A stretch of 64,000 bases of DNA from Fragum whitleyi. Taxonomy: Eukaryota > Mollusca > Bivalvia > Cardiida > Cardiidae. This document shows, in pieces, positions 25,101 through 31,640 of this stretch. A model generated the notes under the pieces. The model worked only from the letters and a program-made list of their open reading frames with translations. It was not told the DNA's origin and made no database searches. A program made the translations under genes and the position numbers. The stretch spans positions 40,965,419-41,029,418 of the forward strand of contig OX411544.1 in the NCBI GenBank assembly GCA_948146395.1, written 5' to 3'. Position 1 is the first letter of the stretch, and each line of letters starts with the position of its first letter.

Positions 25101-28054
25101 CATTAGCCCCTCTTATCTGTATACCTCACACAGAAAACTCTTTCAGGTGTTTCAAAATTTAGGACTGGTTCACAGAGGCTGCAATTCACCCTTTCCTGTT
25201 TTATAAAATTTTGGACCTGTCCAAATTCAAAGGTTTTGCAGACGAAAATTTAAAGTGGATTTAATTTGAAAAATTAAAACTATTCAGTAGGGTAGAAAAT
25301 ATTGTGGAAAAAGAAGAAATTTTATCAGTTATCACTCTTTGGTATTGGTAAGTTGGTTAGAGGATCTTCGTTAGTTAAGACTGCCTTATATTGCCCATTC
25401 AAGATATTAACCTTATCTTGGGCTTCACTATGCAGGTGACCCTGATTTTTAAGGGTTGCCAGTCAACTCAGCCCGTTGAAACTCGGCCCAGTCAACTCGG
25501 CCCCAATATAGTCTATAGTACGGTTAAATATAAAGTATGAAATATGTATCGGCCCCAATATAAAGTATATAGTAGGGTTAATTATAAAGTATGAAATATG
25601 TATAAGTTTTATACAAATGATGCAGTTATACTTTAGAATATTTATTTTTATCATTTTTGAGATATCATTTTATTTTTTTGACAATGCATATCTTATCATT
25701 GTAGCAATATGTGTAATTGTCTTAATGATTCATAAAATTCAATTTATTCTTTTTTAATTTGCTGATGCATACAAAATTTAATTAAGACAGAATGAAGATT
25801 AAATTATCATGATTTGTAACATTAACGCTCGATAAATAACCGATAATATAGTAGTTTTGGCATAAAATGATACTTGGGCCGAGTTATACATTGGGCCGAC
25901 TCAAGTTGCTGATGGTACGAGATGAAAATGGGCCGAGTTGACCAGTCACCCTTTTCAGAGGTGAAAAACTGCCGTTATCTTTTTTTAATGATATAGTTTG
26001 AAATTTATGAGCATTCTTATTATAGTTTGAAATTTATGAGCATTCTTATTGGGCATGGTACGATGATACGCTAGAGTGCGACCGTTACAGAAGAAGATCT
26101 AGATTGTGTGCATCATCCTTTGAAAATAATCAGCATTTGCATCAGTACACTGTGAATTTGATGCTATGATACATGACAGTACTTTTGTTCCAAGGGTCAT
26201 TAGTTAAAACCACTGTCATGCACTCTTTTTTGCACAAATTTTACTTTACTGGAGAAAGAAGTAGATTCAGATTGCTGGGTTTGTCCATTTGTAGCAGTTA
26301 CATGGGACTGGCTAATTTGGTTTAAAAGGGATAGATTGTTGTAGTAGATAGCGTGTAGAATCGCGAACAACTTCCCTCCCTTGTTAGCTCCTTTAATAGA
26401 CCGATGGAACCACTGTTCGAGCGATCGTGTGTAAGTTCTGGTCCGAAATCGAACACACATTTCCGCCCTGATTATATATTTTTACCATTATCAGGAAAAG
26501 TAACGCAAAGCGCCCAAAGGGCGCTTTGCGGCTTTTCCCGCTTCTAGATAACGCGTGTAAAACATTTAAATAATCAAAATCAAAATGAAATACATATAGC
26601 ATCAAAGATTAAATTTGTGTCCTAATGGCGGCCTACATGGGGGATGATGATCTTGCAAGATTTTGCCATTTTATTTTATTATTTATTTTAATTTATCTAC
26701 TTTTTTTGTTCGATTTTATTTCTGTTGATTGTTATCGAAATTTAGATTGTAGTGAACGTAAAATAATGATAAGAATCAGCATTACAGGAAAAAAGTTGCA
26801 CATTTTTGCTTAAAATCTCACATGGATGAGGTTTTATTTAACCGTCCAAAAATGACGTCATTCAACACTTTGGGGAAATAAGACGCTACATTTACCCGCC
26901 AAAGCAACGTCATTGTTGTTGCGTTTTTACGTCGGGTAAAAAGTGGGATAAGGCTTGAAAGAGATAAACTCTACATTAATATTCACGGTTTAGACCTGAG
27001 AAAAGATGAAATCTTTAACAAAATATGCAGTTTGATTTTTAAATGAAACACGAATGCCCCCGTAACGGCATTTTTTTCAAAGTTTGACCTTGACAAATGA
27101 CCTTGACCTTGTCACATGACCTTGACTTTGGTACCAGCGGATGTAGATCATTGAGATCTATCATAATGCCAAATATTAGCTTTGTATCTTGAATAGGCTT
27201 GAAGATATTGGCAAGGTTAAGTTTTCCGGTTAAGTTTTCGGACAGTTGGACAGACAGACATGAGTAAAACAATATGCCCCCTATCTCTCCATACGGGGGC
27301 ATAAAAATTGCAAACACAGCTATTTTAGCTAAAGATATGCCTGCAAACATCTTGTCGGAATTGCATCCTTTAGGATTTTAACCTGGCGCAGTTTCTATGA
27401 TACTTGCGCCCATATTCAAAGTACCACTCATACATTTTACGAAGAAAAACCAACAAGGATTGTATTGAGTATGTTTCACTCATATTAGGTTAATTTCTTC
27501 CGATGTTAGCACTTATCTAAATTACTGTGACTGAGGAAATCAAACTAGAAATGAATGAGAAAAAGCAAAAAGCTATCGATTTGATAAATAGCCTATTTTG
27601 GTCTTCGGAAAATTAGTTATTAAGTGCATGTTCTGTACAGCACCTGGGCAAGTTTATTTCACATTGTAACTGCACTTATTCTTTTCCAGTGACAATATCT
27701 TCTGAGTAGAAATAATATGACTTAAAAATAAAGAAGTGGCTAAAACCACATTCAAGCGTAAAAAGAAAGAGCAGTCAGAAAAGACAGACACACAATATTG
27801 AATTTGATACATAATTCATACACGTTAATATAACAAAAAGTTGGGGTGCAGGAGCTTTGTTATTTTAATGCAGGCCTATGTTGAATGAAGGAGTAAATCA
27901 AGAATGATTCTATCTTGAAATTACTTTTCCTGTCTATAGGTTAAACCTATTATTATATTGGAATTTTATCAATATAAAATCTTCAGGCAGAAGGCTAAAA
28001 CAAGATTAACCTATTTGTATCCACTGCTTTACTATTTGGCTCGACAACAGCCAT
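3995..28054 (-). CDS. BBS1: BBS1, Bardet-Biedl syndrome 1 protein, BBSome subunit (N-terminal part, 8 exons)
   Basis: BBS1 is a subunit of the BBSome, the coat complex that moves membrane proteins into and out of primary cilia; its N-terminal half forms a beta-propeller. Eight minus-strand exons read as one frame: 28011-28054, 24386-24555, 19089-19178, 17896-18020, 14142-14188, 11540-11783, 10535-10641 and 3995-4118. All use GT-AG and every junction phase agrees. They give about 317 residues that align, as I recall the vertebrate family, from the start through stretches such as [61 protein letters not shown] and [10 protein letters not shown]. Vertebrate BBS1 is about 590 residues, so the remainder must lie left of position 1; I found no further exon at 1-3994. 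Introns are packed with MITEs and Helitron-like elements. Exon 2 is present four times. Identity is very secure; exact ends of exons 1 and 8 are slightly less so. Confidence 0.95.
4708..5084. mobile_element. piggyBac-like MITE (TTAA target), split by a Helitron-like insert
   Basis: TTAA at 4704-4707 and 5085-5088 flank ends CCCTTTGCTG and CAGGAAAGGG. The middle holds the recurring hairpin AAGAAATTGCTT...AAGCAATTTCTT. The related copy at 10956-11179 lacks the insert at 4774-4928, showing the original unbroken form. Confidence 0.75.
4774..4928 (+). mobile_element. Short Helitron-like element, 'ATGCCCC/GGGGGCAT' family
   Basis: Starts CAAGATGTGTTTGTGAAACA (5' hairpin), then tgaatgcccc; ends (GACAGACAGA)n and gatacgggggcataaa. 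It sits in the middle of a TTAA MITE. The unoccupied site is 'cattgtgaaaaaagaagaa' near 11025. Confidence 0.75.
5296..5582 (+). mobile_element. Helitron-like element, 'GCTGTCACTG ... CGGGGGCAT' family
   Basis: Starts CAAGAGCTGTCACTGTAAGA with 'atgcccccgacaccgc' just inside, and ends '(gacggacg)n ... tatcgggggcataa'. Near-identical copies lie at 45722-46009 and, shortened, at 57504-57692, which implies recent activity. Confidence 0.8.
6697..8773. mobile_element. pogo/Tigger-like DNA transposon remnant, non-autonomous, split by an insert
   Basis: TA at 6695-6696 and 8774-8775 flanks ends CAGTAAACCCCCTC and GAGGGGTTTTACTG. It is a relative of 16423-17628. No transposase reading frame survives. 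The insert at 7325-8181 is absent from the second copy, where 'cagatcaaataaacaaacg' is continuous near 17045. Confidence 0.75.
7325..8181 (+). mobile_element. Helitron-like element, 'TACCCCCCAC/GTGGGGGGTA' family, innermost layer
   Basis: Starts CTAGAACTGTCGCAGAGCGG, then taatacccccca. The core is four or five tandem repeats of about 145 bp, each containing TGACCTTGACCTTTGACCT and 'gggcacttccttgggtcata'. It ends with a (GGAC)n/(AGAC)n tract and 'cttcgtaggtggggggtataa'. The short open frames on the minus strand are repeats of the monomer, not genes. Confidence 0.8.
9230..9432. mobile_element. TA-type 'GTGACC' MITE, right part
   Basis: Ends 'ctagatggtcccttttcaca' and tagtcacatat; matches the right half of 14724-14987. 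Confidence 0.5.
9516..10377 (+). mobile_element. Helitron-like element, 'GGACCATGATGGTCC' family
   Basis: Starts CAAGAGGACCATGATGGTCC and ends 'tcaccttgagcacttcatgc' then CAGGTGAGCTA. The core has repeats around 'gccctctggtttcagaga' and 'ggagcccaaatatgat'. It lies in BBS1 intron 7. Confidence 0.75.
10535..10641 (-). CDS. BBS1: BBS1 exon 7
   Basis: A 107-bp exon encoding [20 protein letters not shown] onward to [11 protein letters not shown], residues 241-275, plus AG of a split arginine. LPSVPVFL and ACRNG match the family. The acceptor is TATTTCCAG and the donor GTAAGT. A TA-type MITE with a central hairpin (10673-10906) starts about 30 bases upstream of the acceptor. Confidence 0.94.
10673..10906. 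mobile_element. TA-type MITE with central hairpin, next to BBS1 exon 7
   Basis: Ends 'gagcctgtgc...atttccaacaattt' and 'aaattgttggaaatgtcaaa'. The central hairpin 'gactctgaccatcctgtgca' pairs with 'gcacagtctggccagagtc'. It begins about 30 bases from the exon 7 acceptor. Confidence 0.65.
10956..11179. mobile_element. piggyBac-like MITE, uninterrupted copy
   Basis: Ends CCCTTTGCTG and CAGGAAAGTG with TTAA at 11180-11183 and a decayed TCAA on the left. Contains the AAGAAATTGCTTCTGACAAG hairpin. It serves as the empty-site reference for the insert at 4774-4928. Confidence 0.65.
11540..11783 (-). CDS. BBS1: BBS1 exon 6
   Basis: A 244-bp exon encoding residues 159-240, including [34 protein letters not shown] and [12 protein letters not shown]. 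These are among the best-conserved blocks of BBS1 and alone identify the family. The acceptor is CATTTTACAG and the donor GTAAGA. Upstream, a 140-bp palindrome (about 11838-11978) lies within 60 bases of the acceptor, in the region where the branch point would be expected. Confidence 0.96.
11838..12055. repeat. Paired palindromes upstream of BBS1 exon 6
   Basis: Arms 'acagaattacagatgttatc' and 'ataaaatctgtaattctgtt' bracket a centre of 'tgagaaaattctcaa' repeats. A second hairpin follows at about 11987-12050 (aataagttgttat/ataacaacttatt). Both sit just upstream of the exon 6 acceptor. Probably a MITE remnant. Confidence 0.6.
12190..12889 (+). mobile_element. Helitron-like element, 3' part
   Basis: Degenerate tandem units (aagtttcattaaaatccacc, 'caatcaatatttccttta') end with GACTGACGGACGGACATGAC, then 'ggtctttggccagttgagct'. 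This resembles the end at 9216. The 5' end is not recognisable. Confidence 0.5.
13300..13813 (+). mobile_element. Helitron-like element of the 'TACCCCC' family, degenerate
   Basis: Three monomers share 'tgtgaccttgacctttgacc', 'cacttggttcttgagttaga' and 'gggtcata' with 7325-8181. A (GGAT/GACA) tract and 'tatccccctataggtggaga' follow. Confidence 0.6.
14142..14188 (-). CDS. BBS1: BBS1 exon 5 (47-bp microexon)
   Basis: This short exon was found only by splice-site logic: acceptor TTTGTTACAG, coding [15 protein letters not shown] plus AG, donor GTAAGT. It fills the gap between exons 4 and 6 with no insertion or deletion relative to the vertebrate family, whose segment here has the same length (NQ followed by 15 residues to ML). 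The AG left over completes an arginine codon at the start of exon 6. Confidence 0.9.
14724..14987. mobile_element. TA-type MITE, 'GTGACC' family, best copy
   Basis: TA-flanked ends TGTGACCTGTCACGCAAAAA and TTTTTTGCATGATGGGTCACA are inverted repeats of about 35 bp with 'gggaccatctggg' inside. The interior has 'agtctgcacaatccgcgcag'. The TA target suggests the Tc1/mariner group. Confidence 0.75.
15009..15262. mobile_element. TA-type MITE, 'GTGACC' family, second copy
   Basis: Starts 'aatgtgaccagtcaagcaaa', ends 'tgatcccttttcacatgaca'. It is arranged head to tail with the copy ending at 14987, about 20 bases away. Confidence 0.65.
15551..16420 (+). mobile_element. Helitron-like element, 5' part and tandem core
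   Basis: Starts CAAGAGGCCCAAGAGGGCCT, then aaataactccactga. The core has five repeats of about 125 bp ('aagtttcattgaaattggcc', 'ctgccacgcccatatttatg'). No 3' hairpin is visible before the TA transposon at 16423. Confidence 0.6.
16423..17628. mobile_element. pogo/Tigger-like DNA transposon, 1206 bp, non-autonomous
   Basis: TA duplications at 16421-16422 and 17629-17630 flank CAGTAAAACCCCTC and GAGGGGTTTTACTG. Near the ends are 'cggaccaccccggaaaaaca' and 'aagtggtcttaatag'. No transposase frame. It is the uninterrupted relative of 6697-8773. Confidence 0.8.
17896..18020 (-). CDS. BBS1: BBS1 exon 4
   Basis: A 125-bp exon encoding residues 102-143, [20 protein letters not shown] onward to [10 protein letters not shown]. 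The [10 protein letters not shown] and RPYFKF blocks match vertebrate BBS1 closely, with propeller-like alternation of hydrophobic residues. The acceptor is a T-rich tract ending TTACAG and the donor is GTAAGT. The phase joins exon 3 (split Ala) and exon 5 (phase 0). Confidence 0.95.
18651..18765. repeat. Long hairpin in BBS1 intron 3
   Basis: 'gggaattgataattgtc' pairs with 'gacaattatcaattccc' around a short loop. The arms extend outward for about 50 bases (tatgaaaaaat.../...ttttttcata). Confidence 0.7.
19089..19178 (-). CDS. BBS1: BBS1 exon 3
   Basis: A 90-bp exon encoding residues 72-101, from [14 protein letters not shown] to [10 protein letters not shown]. The last motif is a strongly conserved BBS1 signature. 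The acceptor is TTCCAG and the donor GTATGT. The first two bases (GT) complete the glycine codon begun by exon 2, and the final G begins an alanine codon completed by exon 4. It follows the exon 2 array by about 3.2 kb, so any spliced exon 2 copy would join here in the same phase. Confidence 0.93.
19240..20960. mobile_element. hAT-like foldback MITE copy, split by a Helitron-like insert
   Basis: The halves on either side of 19319-20695 (caccacttgtccctggacaa; aatgctgtaacccagcattt; acttgtccacggacaag) together match the uninterrupted relative at 46057-46401 in reverse orientation. Confidence 0.6.
19319..20695 (+). mobile_element. Helitron-like element, 'GCTCGCCC/GGGCGAGC' family
   Basis: Starts CAAGAGTTGTCCGCGGACAA (perfect hairpin), then cgtagctcgccc. 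The core has six or seven repeats of about 165 bp (ggtcaaggtcaaattgtcaa, aagcctatcacctggtgag, 'agaaaatataagcaaggtta'). A GACGCC/GACGCT tract follows in place of GACGG, and the end is 'cgtcccgggcgagctaaa'. The 5' and 3' subterminal motifs are exact reverse complements. Confidence 0.8.
21960..22383. mobile_element. hAT-like MITE abutting BBS1 exon 2 copy A
   Basis: Ends CAGGATTGGACA and TTAGTGTCAACCCCCTG, with the AAGAAATTGCTTATAACAAG hairpin in the middle. It is a relative of 43952-44349. The right terminal base is intron base 6 of the adjoining exon copy. Shortened right parts of the same MITE lie at about 22745-23050, 23410-23712 and 24075-24380, next to copies B, C and D. Confidence 0.7.
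22389..22549 (-). pseudogene. BBS1 exon 2 duplicate, copy A
   Basis: The copy nearest exon 3. It is open from STKWLDAYQ to KVYK with an intact GTAAAC donor. Its upstream junction reads CATAAATCAAG and lacks the in-frame TAA of copies B and C, so its frame stays open into the adjoining repeat (to about 22602). It is the only copy followed on the intron side by an essentially full-length hAT-like MITE (21960-22383); the other copies keep only the right part. Without a real acceptor it is probably not spliced as a normal exon. Confidence 0.8.
23056..23216 (-). pseudogene. BBS1 exon 2 duplicate, copy B
   Basis: A second duplicate, open from STKWLDAYQ to KVYK, with an intact GTAAAC donor and the same truncated left boundary as copy C: a TAA and then AAG directly precede the coding similarity. 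It lies 662 bp from copy C and 667 bp from copy A, measured donor to donor. It retains the GDW reading found in copies A and D. No T-rich acceptor is visible. The listed high coordinate assumes the cryptic AAG acceptor. Confidence 0.8.
23718..23878 (-). pseudogene. BBS1 exon 2 duplicate, copy C
   Basis: A near-identical copy of exon 2, open from STKWLDAYQ to KVYK with the same GTAAAC donor. One visible coding change turns GDW into GAW (GAC to GCC). The first codons of copy D (EVK) and its T-rich acceptor are missing; instead the exon joins a dispersed repeat whose minus-strand text reads TTAATCAAG just before it, including an in-frame TAA. A cryptic AAG acceptor at that junction would give 161 bp, the same length modulo 3 as copy D, so use as an alternative or extra exon is possible in principle. 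The poor pyrimidine tract makes a dead copy more likely. Confidence 0.8.
24386..24555 (-). CDS. BBS1: BBS1 exon 2, authentic copy (copy D)
   Basis: This exon encodes residues 15-71 from [14 protein letters not shown] to MKLKVYK, the first strands of the beta-propeller. It is the only one of four near-identical copies with a conventional acceptor: a T-rich tract ending ACAG directly before TGAGGTG. Its 170 bp (1 + 56 codons + 1) fits exons 1 and 3. The donor reads GTAAAC, and its sixth base is the first base of a hAT-like MITE end (CAGAGGGTTGACACTAA), so the intron begins almost inside a transposon. It is the copy nearest exon 1 and is therefore the likely founder of the array. Confidence 0.93.
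24716..24790. repeat. Hairpin in BBS1 intron 1
   Basis: 'cctctaaacaatcat' pairs with 'atgattgtttagag', and the arms extend to 'tttgagatcattttc'. Confidence 0.55.
25191..25320. mobile_element. piggyBac-like MITE, half copy
   Basis: Starts 'accctttcctgttttataaa' and carries 'tttggacctgtccaaattca', matching the right half of 4708-5084 reversed. It ends at 'aagaagaaatttt', where the hairpin would start. Confidence 0.6.
25453..25951. mobile_element. MITE with repeated AACTCGGCCC motifs at both ends
   Basis: Ends 'gggttgccagtcaactcagc' and 'gccgagttgaccagtcaccc'. Several AACTCGGCCC copies lie just inside each end, with an AT-rich middle. Same family as 62141-62584. No clear target duplication here. 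Confidence 0.7.
26501..26527. repeat. Perfect GC-rich hairpin
   Basis: GCAAAGCGCCC and GGGCGCTTTGC are separated by AAA, in otherwise AT-rich sequence. It could form a stable cruciform or RNA stem. Confidence 0.7.
27036..27304 (+). mobile_element. Helitron-like element, 'ATGCCCC/GGGGGCAT' family
   Basis: 'aacacgaatgcccccgtaac' on the left and 'tctccatacgggggcataaa' on the right, with GGACAGACAGAC before the end and repeated 'tgaccttgaccttgtcacat'. Related to 4774-4928. Confidence 0.6.
28011..28054 (-). CDS. BBS1: BBS1 exon 1, start codon and residues 1-14
   Basis: The first coding exon encodes [14 protein letters not shown] plus two bases (AG) that complete a serine codon with the first base of exon 2. 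The ATG at 28054-28052 is chosen because the downstream phase fits exon 2 exactly and the length from Met to the KWLDA motif resembles vertebrate BBS1. The same frame is open upstream to about 28183, so an earlier ATG cannot be excluded, but that stretch shows no family similarity. The donor is GTTAAT, weaker than the other donors of this gene. Intron 1 is about 3.5 kb. Confidence 0.8.
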
Positions 28055-28520
28055 TTCAAGCAAGAAGAATCCTAAACTTTCTGTGTTGCCGATGAAAACA
28101 TTTATACCGGAAGTAAGCAACTCGATAGTTCCCTGATCGTTTCGTGCCATACATGTTTCGCGCGTTATTCGATAATCGAACAAATTAATATTTTATAAAT
28201 TCTAATTATTTGATTTTAAGACAGGTTTAAATAGTCTACTAGGTGGGCGACACCTTAAGGATTTCGCAGAAGAGGAATGAAGAGAAGTTGAATTAAATGT
28301 CCAAATAACGGTTGATCTTATTCATAATTGTTTGCGAAAAAGGGGGGGGGACGACTTGAAAATGGGGAAAACGATACAGGGATTTATGTTAAATTGAGTG
28401 AACAAAAAGTATTTTAACGAGTGTTATGGCTACCAAATAATATATAGCGTTTGGTTTTCAATAAATCAAGGATTTATTAAACTTACACGAAAATTAAAAA
28501 CGGCTATCTTATTTTTTTGT

Positions 28521-28608
28521 AATAGTTATAAGTTCTGACAATTTACGCGATATAACCTAAGCGGGGCGCAAGGTTATACGCGTAAATTGTCAGAATATGA
28601 ACTACAAC
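28521..28608. repeat. Near-perfect palindrome about 0.5 kb upstream of the BBS1 start
   Basis: 'agttctgacaatttacgcg' pairs with 'cgcgtaaattgtcagaatat', and tataacct with aggttata, around an 11-base GC-rich loop (aagcggggcgc). Confidence 0.75.
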
Positions 28609-30357
28609 TGTTTTACCGATCGACTTATTTTTTCATCAAATAACGCTAGTTCAATTGAGTTTCAAGTCAATCAATGATGTCATTCATTTTCGTTGCGTCA
28701 TACTTTCTTCAATCAAATCGAGGCAAACAAAAAGTGGGAGGAGCGAATTTAATTACCGTCGGGTTTCTGTAACTAATTTGTCATTTGGTGAGACATATCA
28801 ATTGAGAACGTTTGGTGCACAAATCTTCGTGATTGCTGCCAGTGGATTTTGTATTCCTTGTAGTTAGGTTTTTTTTTTGGGGGGGGGGGGGGGGGCATTA
28901 TGCCTGCTTTTACGGATTTTGTATTTTTAGAAAAACGGTTATCTACCACGGCAAATTCAGCTGCACAGTGACTCAGACATGTGATATCTCCCGATCTCGG
29001 CGTATTCTCCCGATATTTTACCCTTCCTCCCGCTCTCCCGATCGGGAGACCATTTCTCCCGACCTGAAGAAATTTGAGCCTGAAAAAAAATCAGGGAGCC
29101 AAAAATGCAAAAGCGCCGGTCTGAATGCTCGAATGACGAGTGAGAAATCCAATATCGGGTAAAGCGTTGTTTATCTGTCTAGAAGTGTTATCTTTTATCG
29201 TCGTCGGGTAGTTCAACTATTGCCGCCAAACGGGTGCTACTGTACCTATCACCCTTCACACTGTATACGAAACGAATTATGACGATCAGCAATATTGACC
29301 TTTCTTAGAAACAGGATCTAAACCGGTGAAACTTTGTTACTCAATATTATTAAAAAAATGTAGTCGATACAACTACGGACCCTTGTATATTAAGAGTCGC
29401 CGATACAAGTTAAGCTGTGATTTTTTCACCTATTTTGAAAAAATTAAAATGGTTGTAAATTTCCGCCGTATGTAAATATCCTTTTCCAAAAAGCCGCGAA
29501 AAATTTCCACTCTACGCGATTAGCATCATGAAGGAAAAGGTCGAACATAATAATGCAGAGCGACGCGTCACACGACCTTGGTAAAATTAGGCGGCATCGC
29601 AGAAAAACCCTCGTGTCGTAACGCATAATTAAGTAAAACAAGAAGCGTTCATACTTTTATTTCGACAAAGATACTTATTTAGTAGATCTACGCTTGTTTT
29701 ATGGTCAAATTATCAAAGTAACAAAAAGTAAAAACTGTCTCATGCGTTCTCAAATTGTAATTCAAATTTAATTATTGATATTGAAATTAAAGAAACATCG
29801 GACATTCGCTTTTTAAATGCCACGGCGATTTCACCGGATCCTCGCTAGGGTCGTTTTCAGACTTTACAAACAATTTATGAATCAGCAACCGTCTTCCTCG
29901 AAATTAATATCGAATGATTCAATCAAGTTAATTGTCAACACAAATGTTACAGATTAGAAAATAGAAAATTGTGGACTGGCTCTTTACGGCTGACACAGAG
30001 CTTCTCATTAAGCTAATCAACATGGATTAATTTGCAGAGGTAGCTCTTTCACTTTCCGTTTACAACCGTGTTCGTCTTTAACGTCCGCGAACTCGGAATA
30101 TGCTGTCCTTTATTTCAACGTTTATCGTCAATTTCCTATCAAAACCATTTATTTTTAGCGTAGTTCAGTAGCAGTAAGTGCCAGTTACGATTAATTGGTC
30201 TGTCTCTTTGTCCGTCCATCCATGCATCCATCGTCAACAATCATAAAAAAATCACATAATCTAGTCATCGGATTGCATACACAATCTACACAAAAATGAT
30301 CCTTATGACAAGGCATTTTCATATTTCACAGAATATTGTAAATCATGAAGAACTCTG

Positions 30358-30371
30358 GTTGCCATGATAAC
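30358..30371. promoter_or_regulatory. RFX X-box match (GTTGCCATGATAAC)
   Basis: Fits the ciliary-gene X-box consensus GTHNYYATRRNAAC at every position. It lies 2.3 kb upstream of the BBS1 start codon; known functional X-boxes are usually much closer, so function is uncertain. Confidence 0.35.
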
Positions 30372-30984
30372 AGAGTGAAATAAAACATATCCAATTACAA
30401 GGCCTAGAATTTCATAATTTGCAAAAAGCAGTATTGCATAAAATTTACTAAATGCAGTATTATCTAATTCTTCACTACCAAACCCCTTGAAAGTTCTCTC
30501 CATTAAAAATATGCCTTGTGTTTTGGGCTTCTAGATTACTCAAAGAAATAAAGAAAACTTTAACAGTCTCCTCCTAGGTTGCAAGGCCTATATCTTTTAA
30601 ATTTGGAAAGATATTTTTTTCTACTGATTATCTACACACACACACACAAAATGAAAACACATATATTGTAGGATCCTGAAATTTGCATAGAACTAAAAAA
30701 TGAATTTGCAACATTTATTTCTCTGAAATTATAAGACCAAATTCTGTATCATTACTATCCTCTATCAAAATAAATTAAATGATAGTCTTCTTTTAGTAAA
30801 AAAGATAAAGAAAAGAAACGTTTATGGAAGGTATTAAAGTCAGTTTATGATGTAGATATGCATTGCAAAAACCCCATTTTTAGCCAGGAACGCGCGTTTC
30901 GCAAAATCTCCATATTTGAGACCCAATCTCCCTACAAAAAGGTCTTGATCTCCCTATGAGAGCCCATGGAAATATCACATGTAT

Positions 30985-31230
30985 GCAGTGTGAGCTCGTC
31001 GGACAATCATTCAAATTGTACCCGTGTTCGAGACCCCCCGATGGTGGCACTCATCCTTTCCGACTATTTGTCTCCCACCTATGGGTTGATAATCGTAGAC
31101 TTATGTGGGATAGCTGCTGGAGACTAGAAAAGGAATGGTAGAACTGGTGTAAGAAATACCAGGAATTCATTGTTAGGTTTTTCAGCCGCCGCAATATGGC
31201 TAATGGACTGTTGAAAGCGGTATTAAACCC
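30985..31230 (+). mobile_element. tRNA-derived SINE, degenerate copy
   Basis: The head resembles the B-box region (gtgttcgagacccccc). The body has 'tttccgactatttgtctccc' and 'agaaataccaggaattcatt', and the tail 'gttgaaagcggtattaaacc'. Same family as 43071-43342 reversed. Confidence 0.65.
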
Positions 31231-31250
31231 CATAGAAACAAACAAAACCA

Positions 31251-31490
31251 CGGCATAATCATTATCAATAATAAAAAGTTTGCAACAACACTTTAGTAGA
31301 CAACATTCAAAGTGCATTGACAAGCTCTAGTTACAAAGTTTTGTTTCCCAACCGATATGTCACACTTAAACGGCATAATCATTATCAATAATAAAAAGTT
31401 TGCAACAACACTTTAGTAGACAACATTCAAAGTGCATTGACAAGCTCTAGTTACAAAGTTTTGTTTCCCAACCGATATGTCACACTTAAA
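31251..31490. repeat. Exact 120-bp tandem duplication
   Basis: 31251-31370 and 31371-31490 are identical base for base as far as I can compare. Not part of a recognised repeat family here. Could be a very recent duplication or an assembly artefact. Confidence 0.9.
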
Positions 31491-31640
31491 CGGGTCACAC
31501 CGTTTTTCGATATTAGTCAGCTTATACAGGCCTAACATGCTTCGAATCACCTTTTTTGCAAATATTTGTATACCTAAAATTTTCATTTGCAGAACTATTC
31601 AATTAAAATGTCATTCAAAAGATCCAAAGTATTCACTTTA

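Larger units (their letters stand above)
25955..28000. other. BBS1 intron 1, mostly unannotated
   Basis: Contains a short direct repeat of 'atagtttgaaatttatgagc' (about 25995-26050), a strong hairpin at 26501-26527, a CRE-like TGACGTCA near 26855 and a degraded 'GGGGGCAT' element at 27036-27304. Reading frames at 26200-26460 and 26625-26813 show no recognisable protein. Confidence 0.4.
28055..30984. other. Upstream region of BBS1, no gene seen
   Basis: AT-rich DNA with moderate CpG content. Contains a palindrome at 28521-28608, a homopolymer G run at about 28879-28895 and an RFX X-box match at 30358-30371. No divergent gene is recognisable; the open frames here are short and unlike any family I know. 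Confidence 0.4.

Noticed and set aside
26200..26460. 86-codon minus-strand frame in BBS1 intron 1
   Set aside because: No similarity recognised, and its phase does not join BBS1 exons 1 and 2, which already fit each other.
26625..26813. Plus-strand frame beginning [13 protein letters not shown] as a possible first exon
   Set aside because: The start looks gene-like, but the rest is a Leu/Phe run in AT-rich DNA with no convincing donor or downstream partner exon.
28095..28183. Upstream in-frame ATGs of BBS1 exon 1
   Set aside because: The frame is open but the extra N-terminus has no family counterpart; the ATG at 28054 gives the expected distance to the KWLDA motif.
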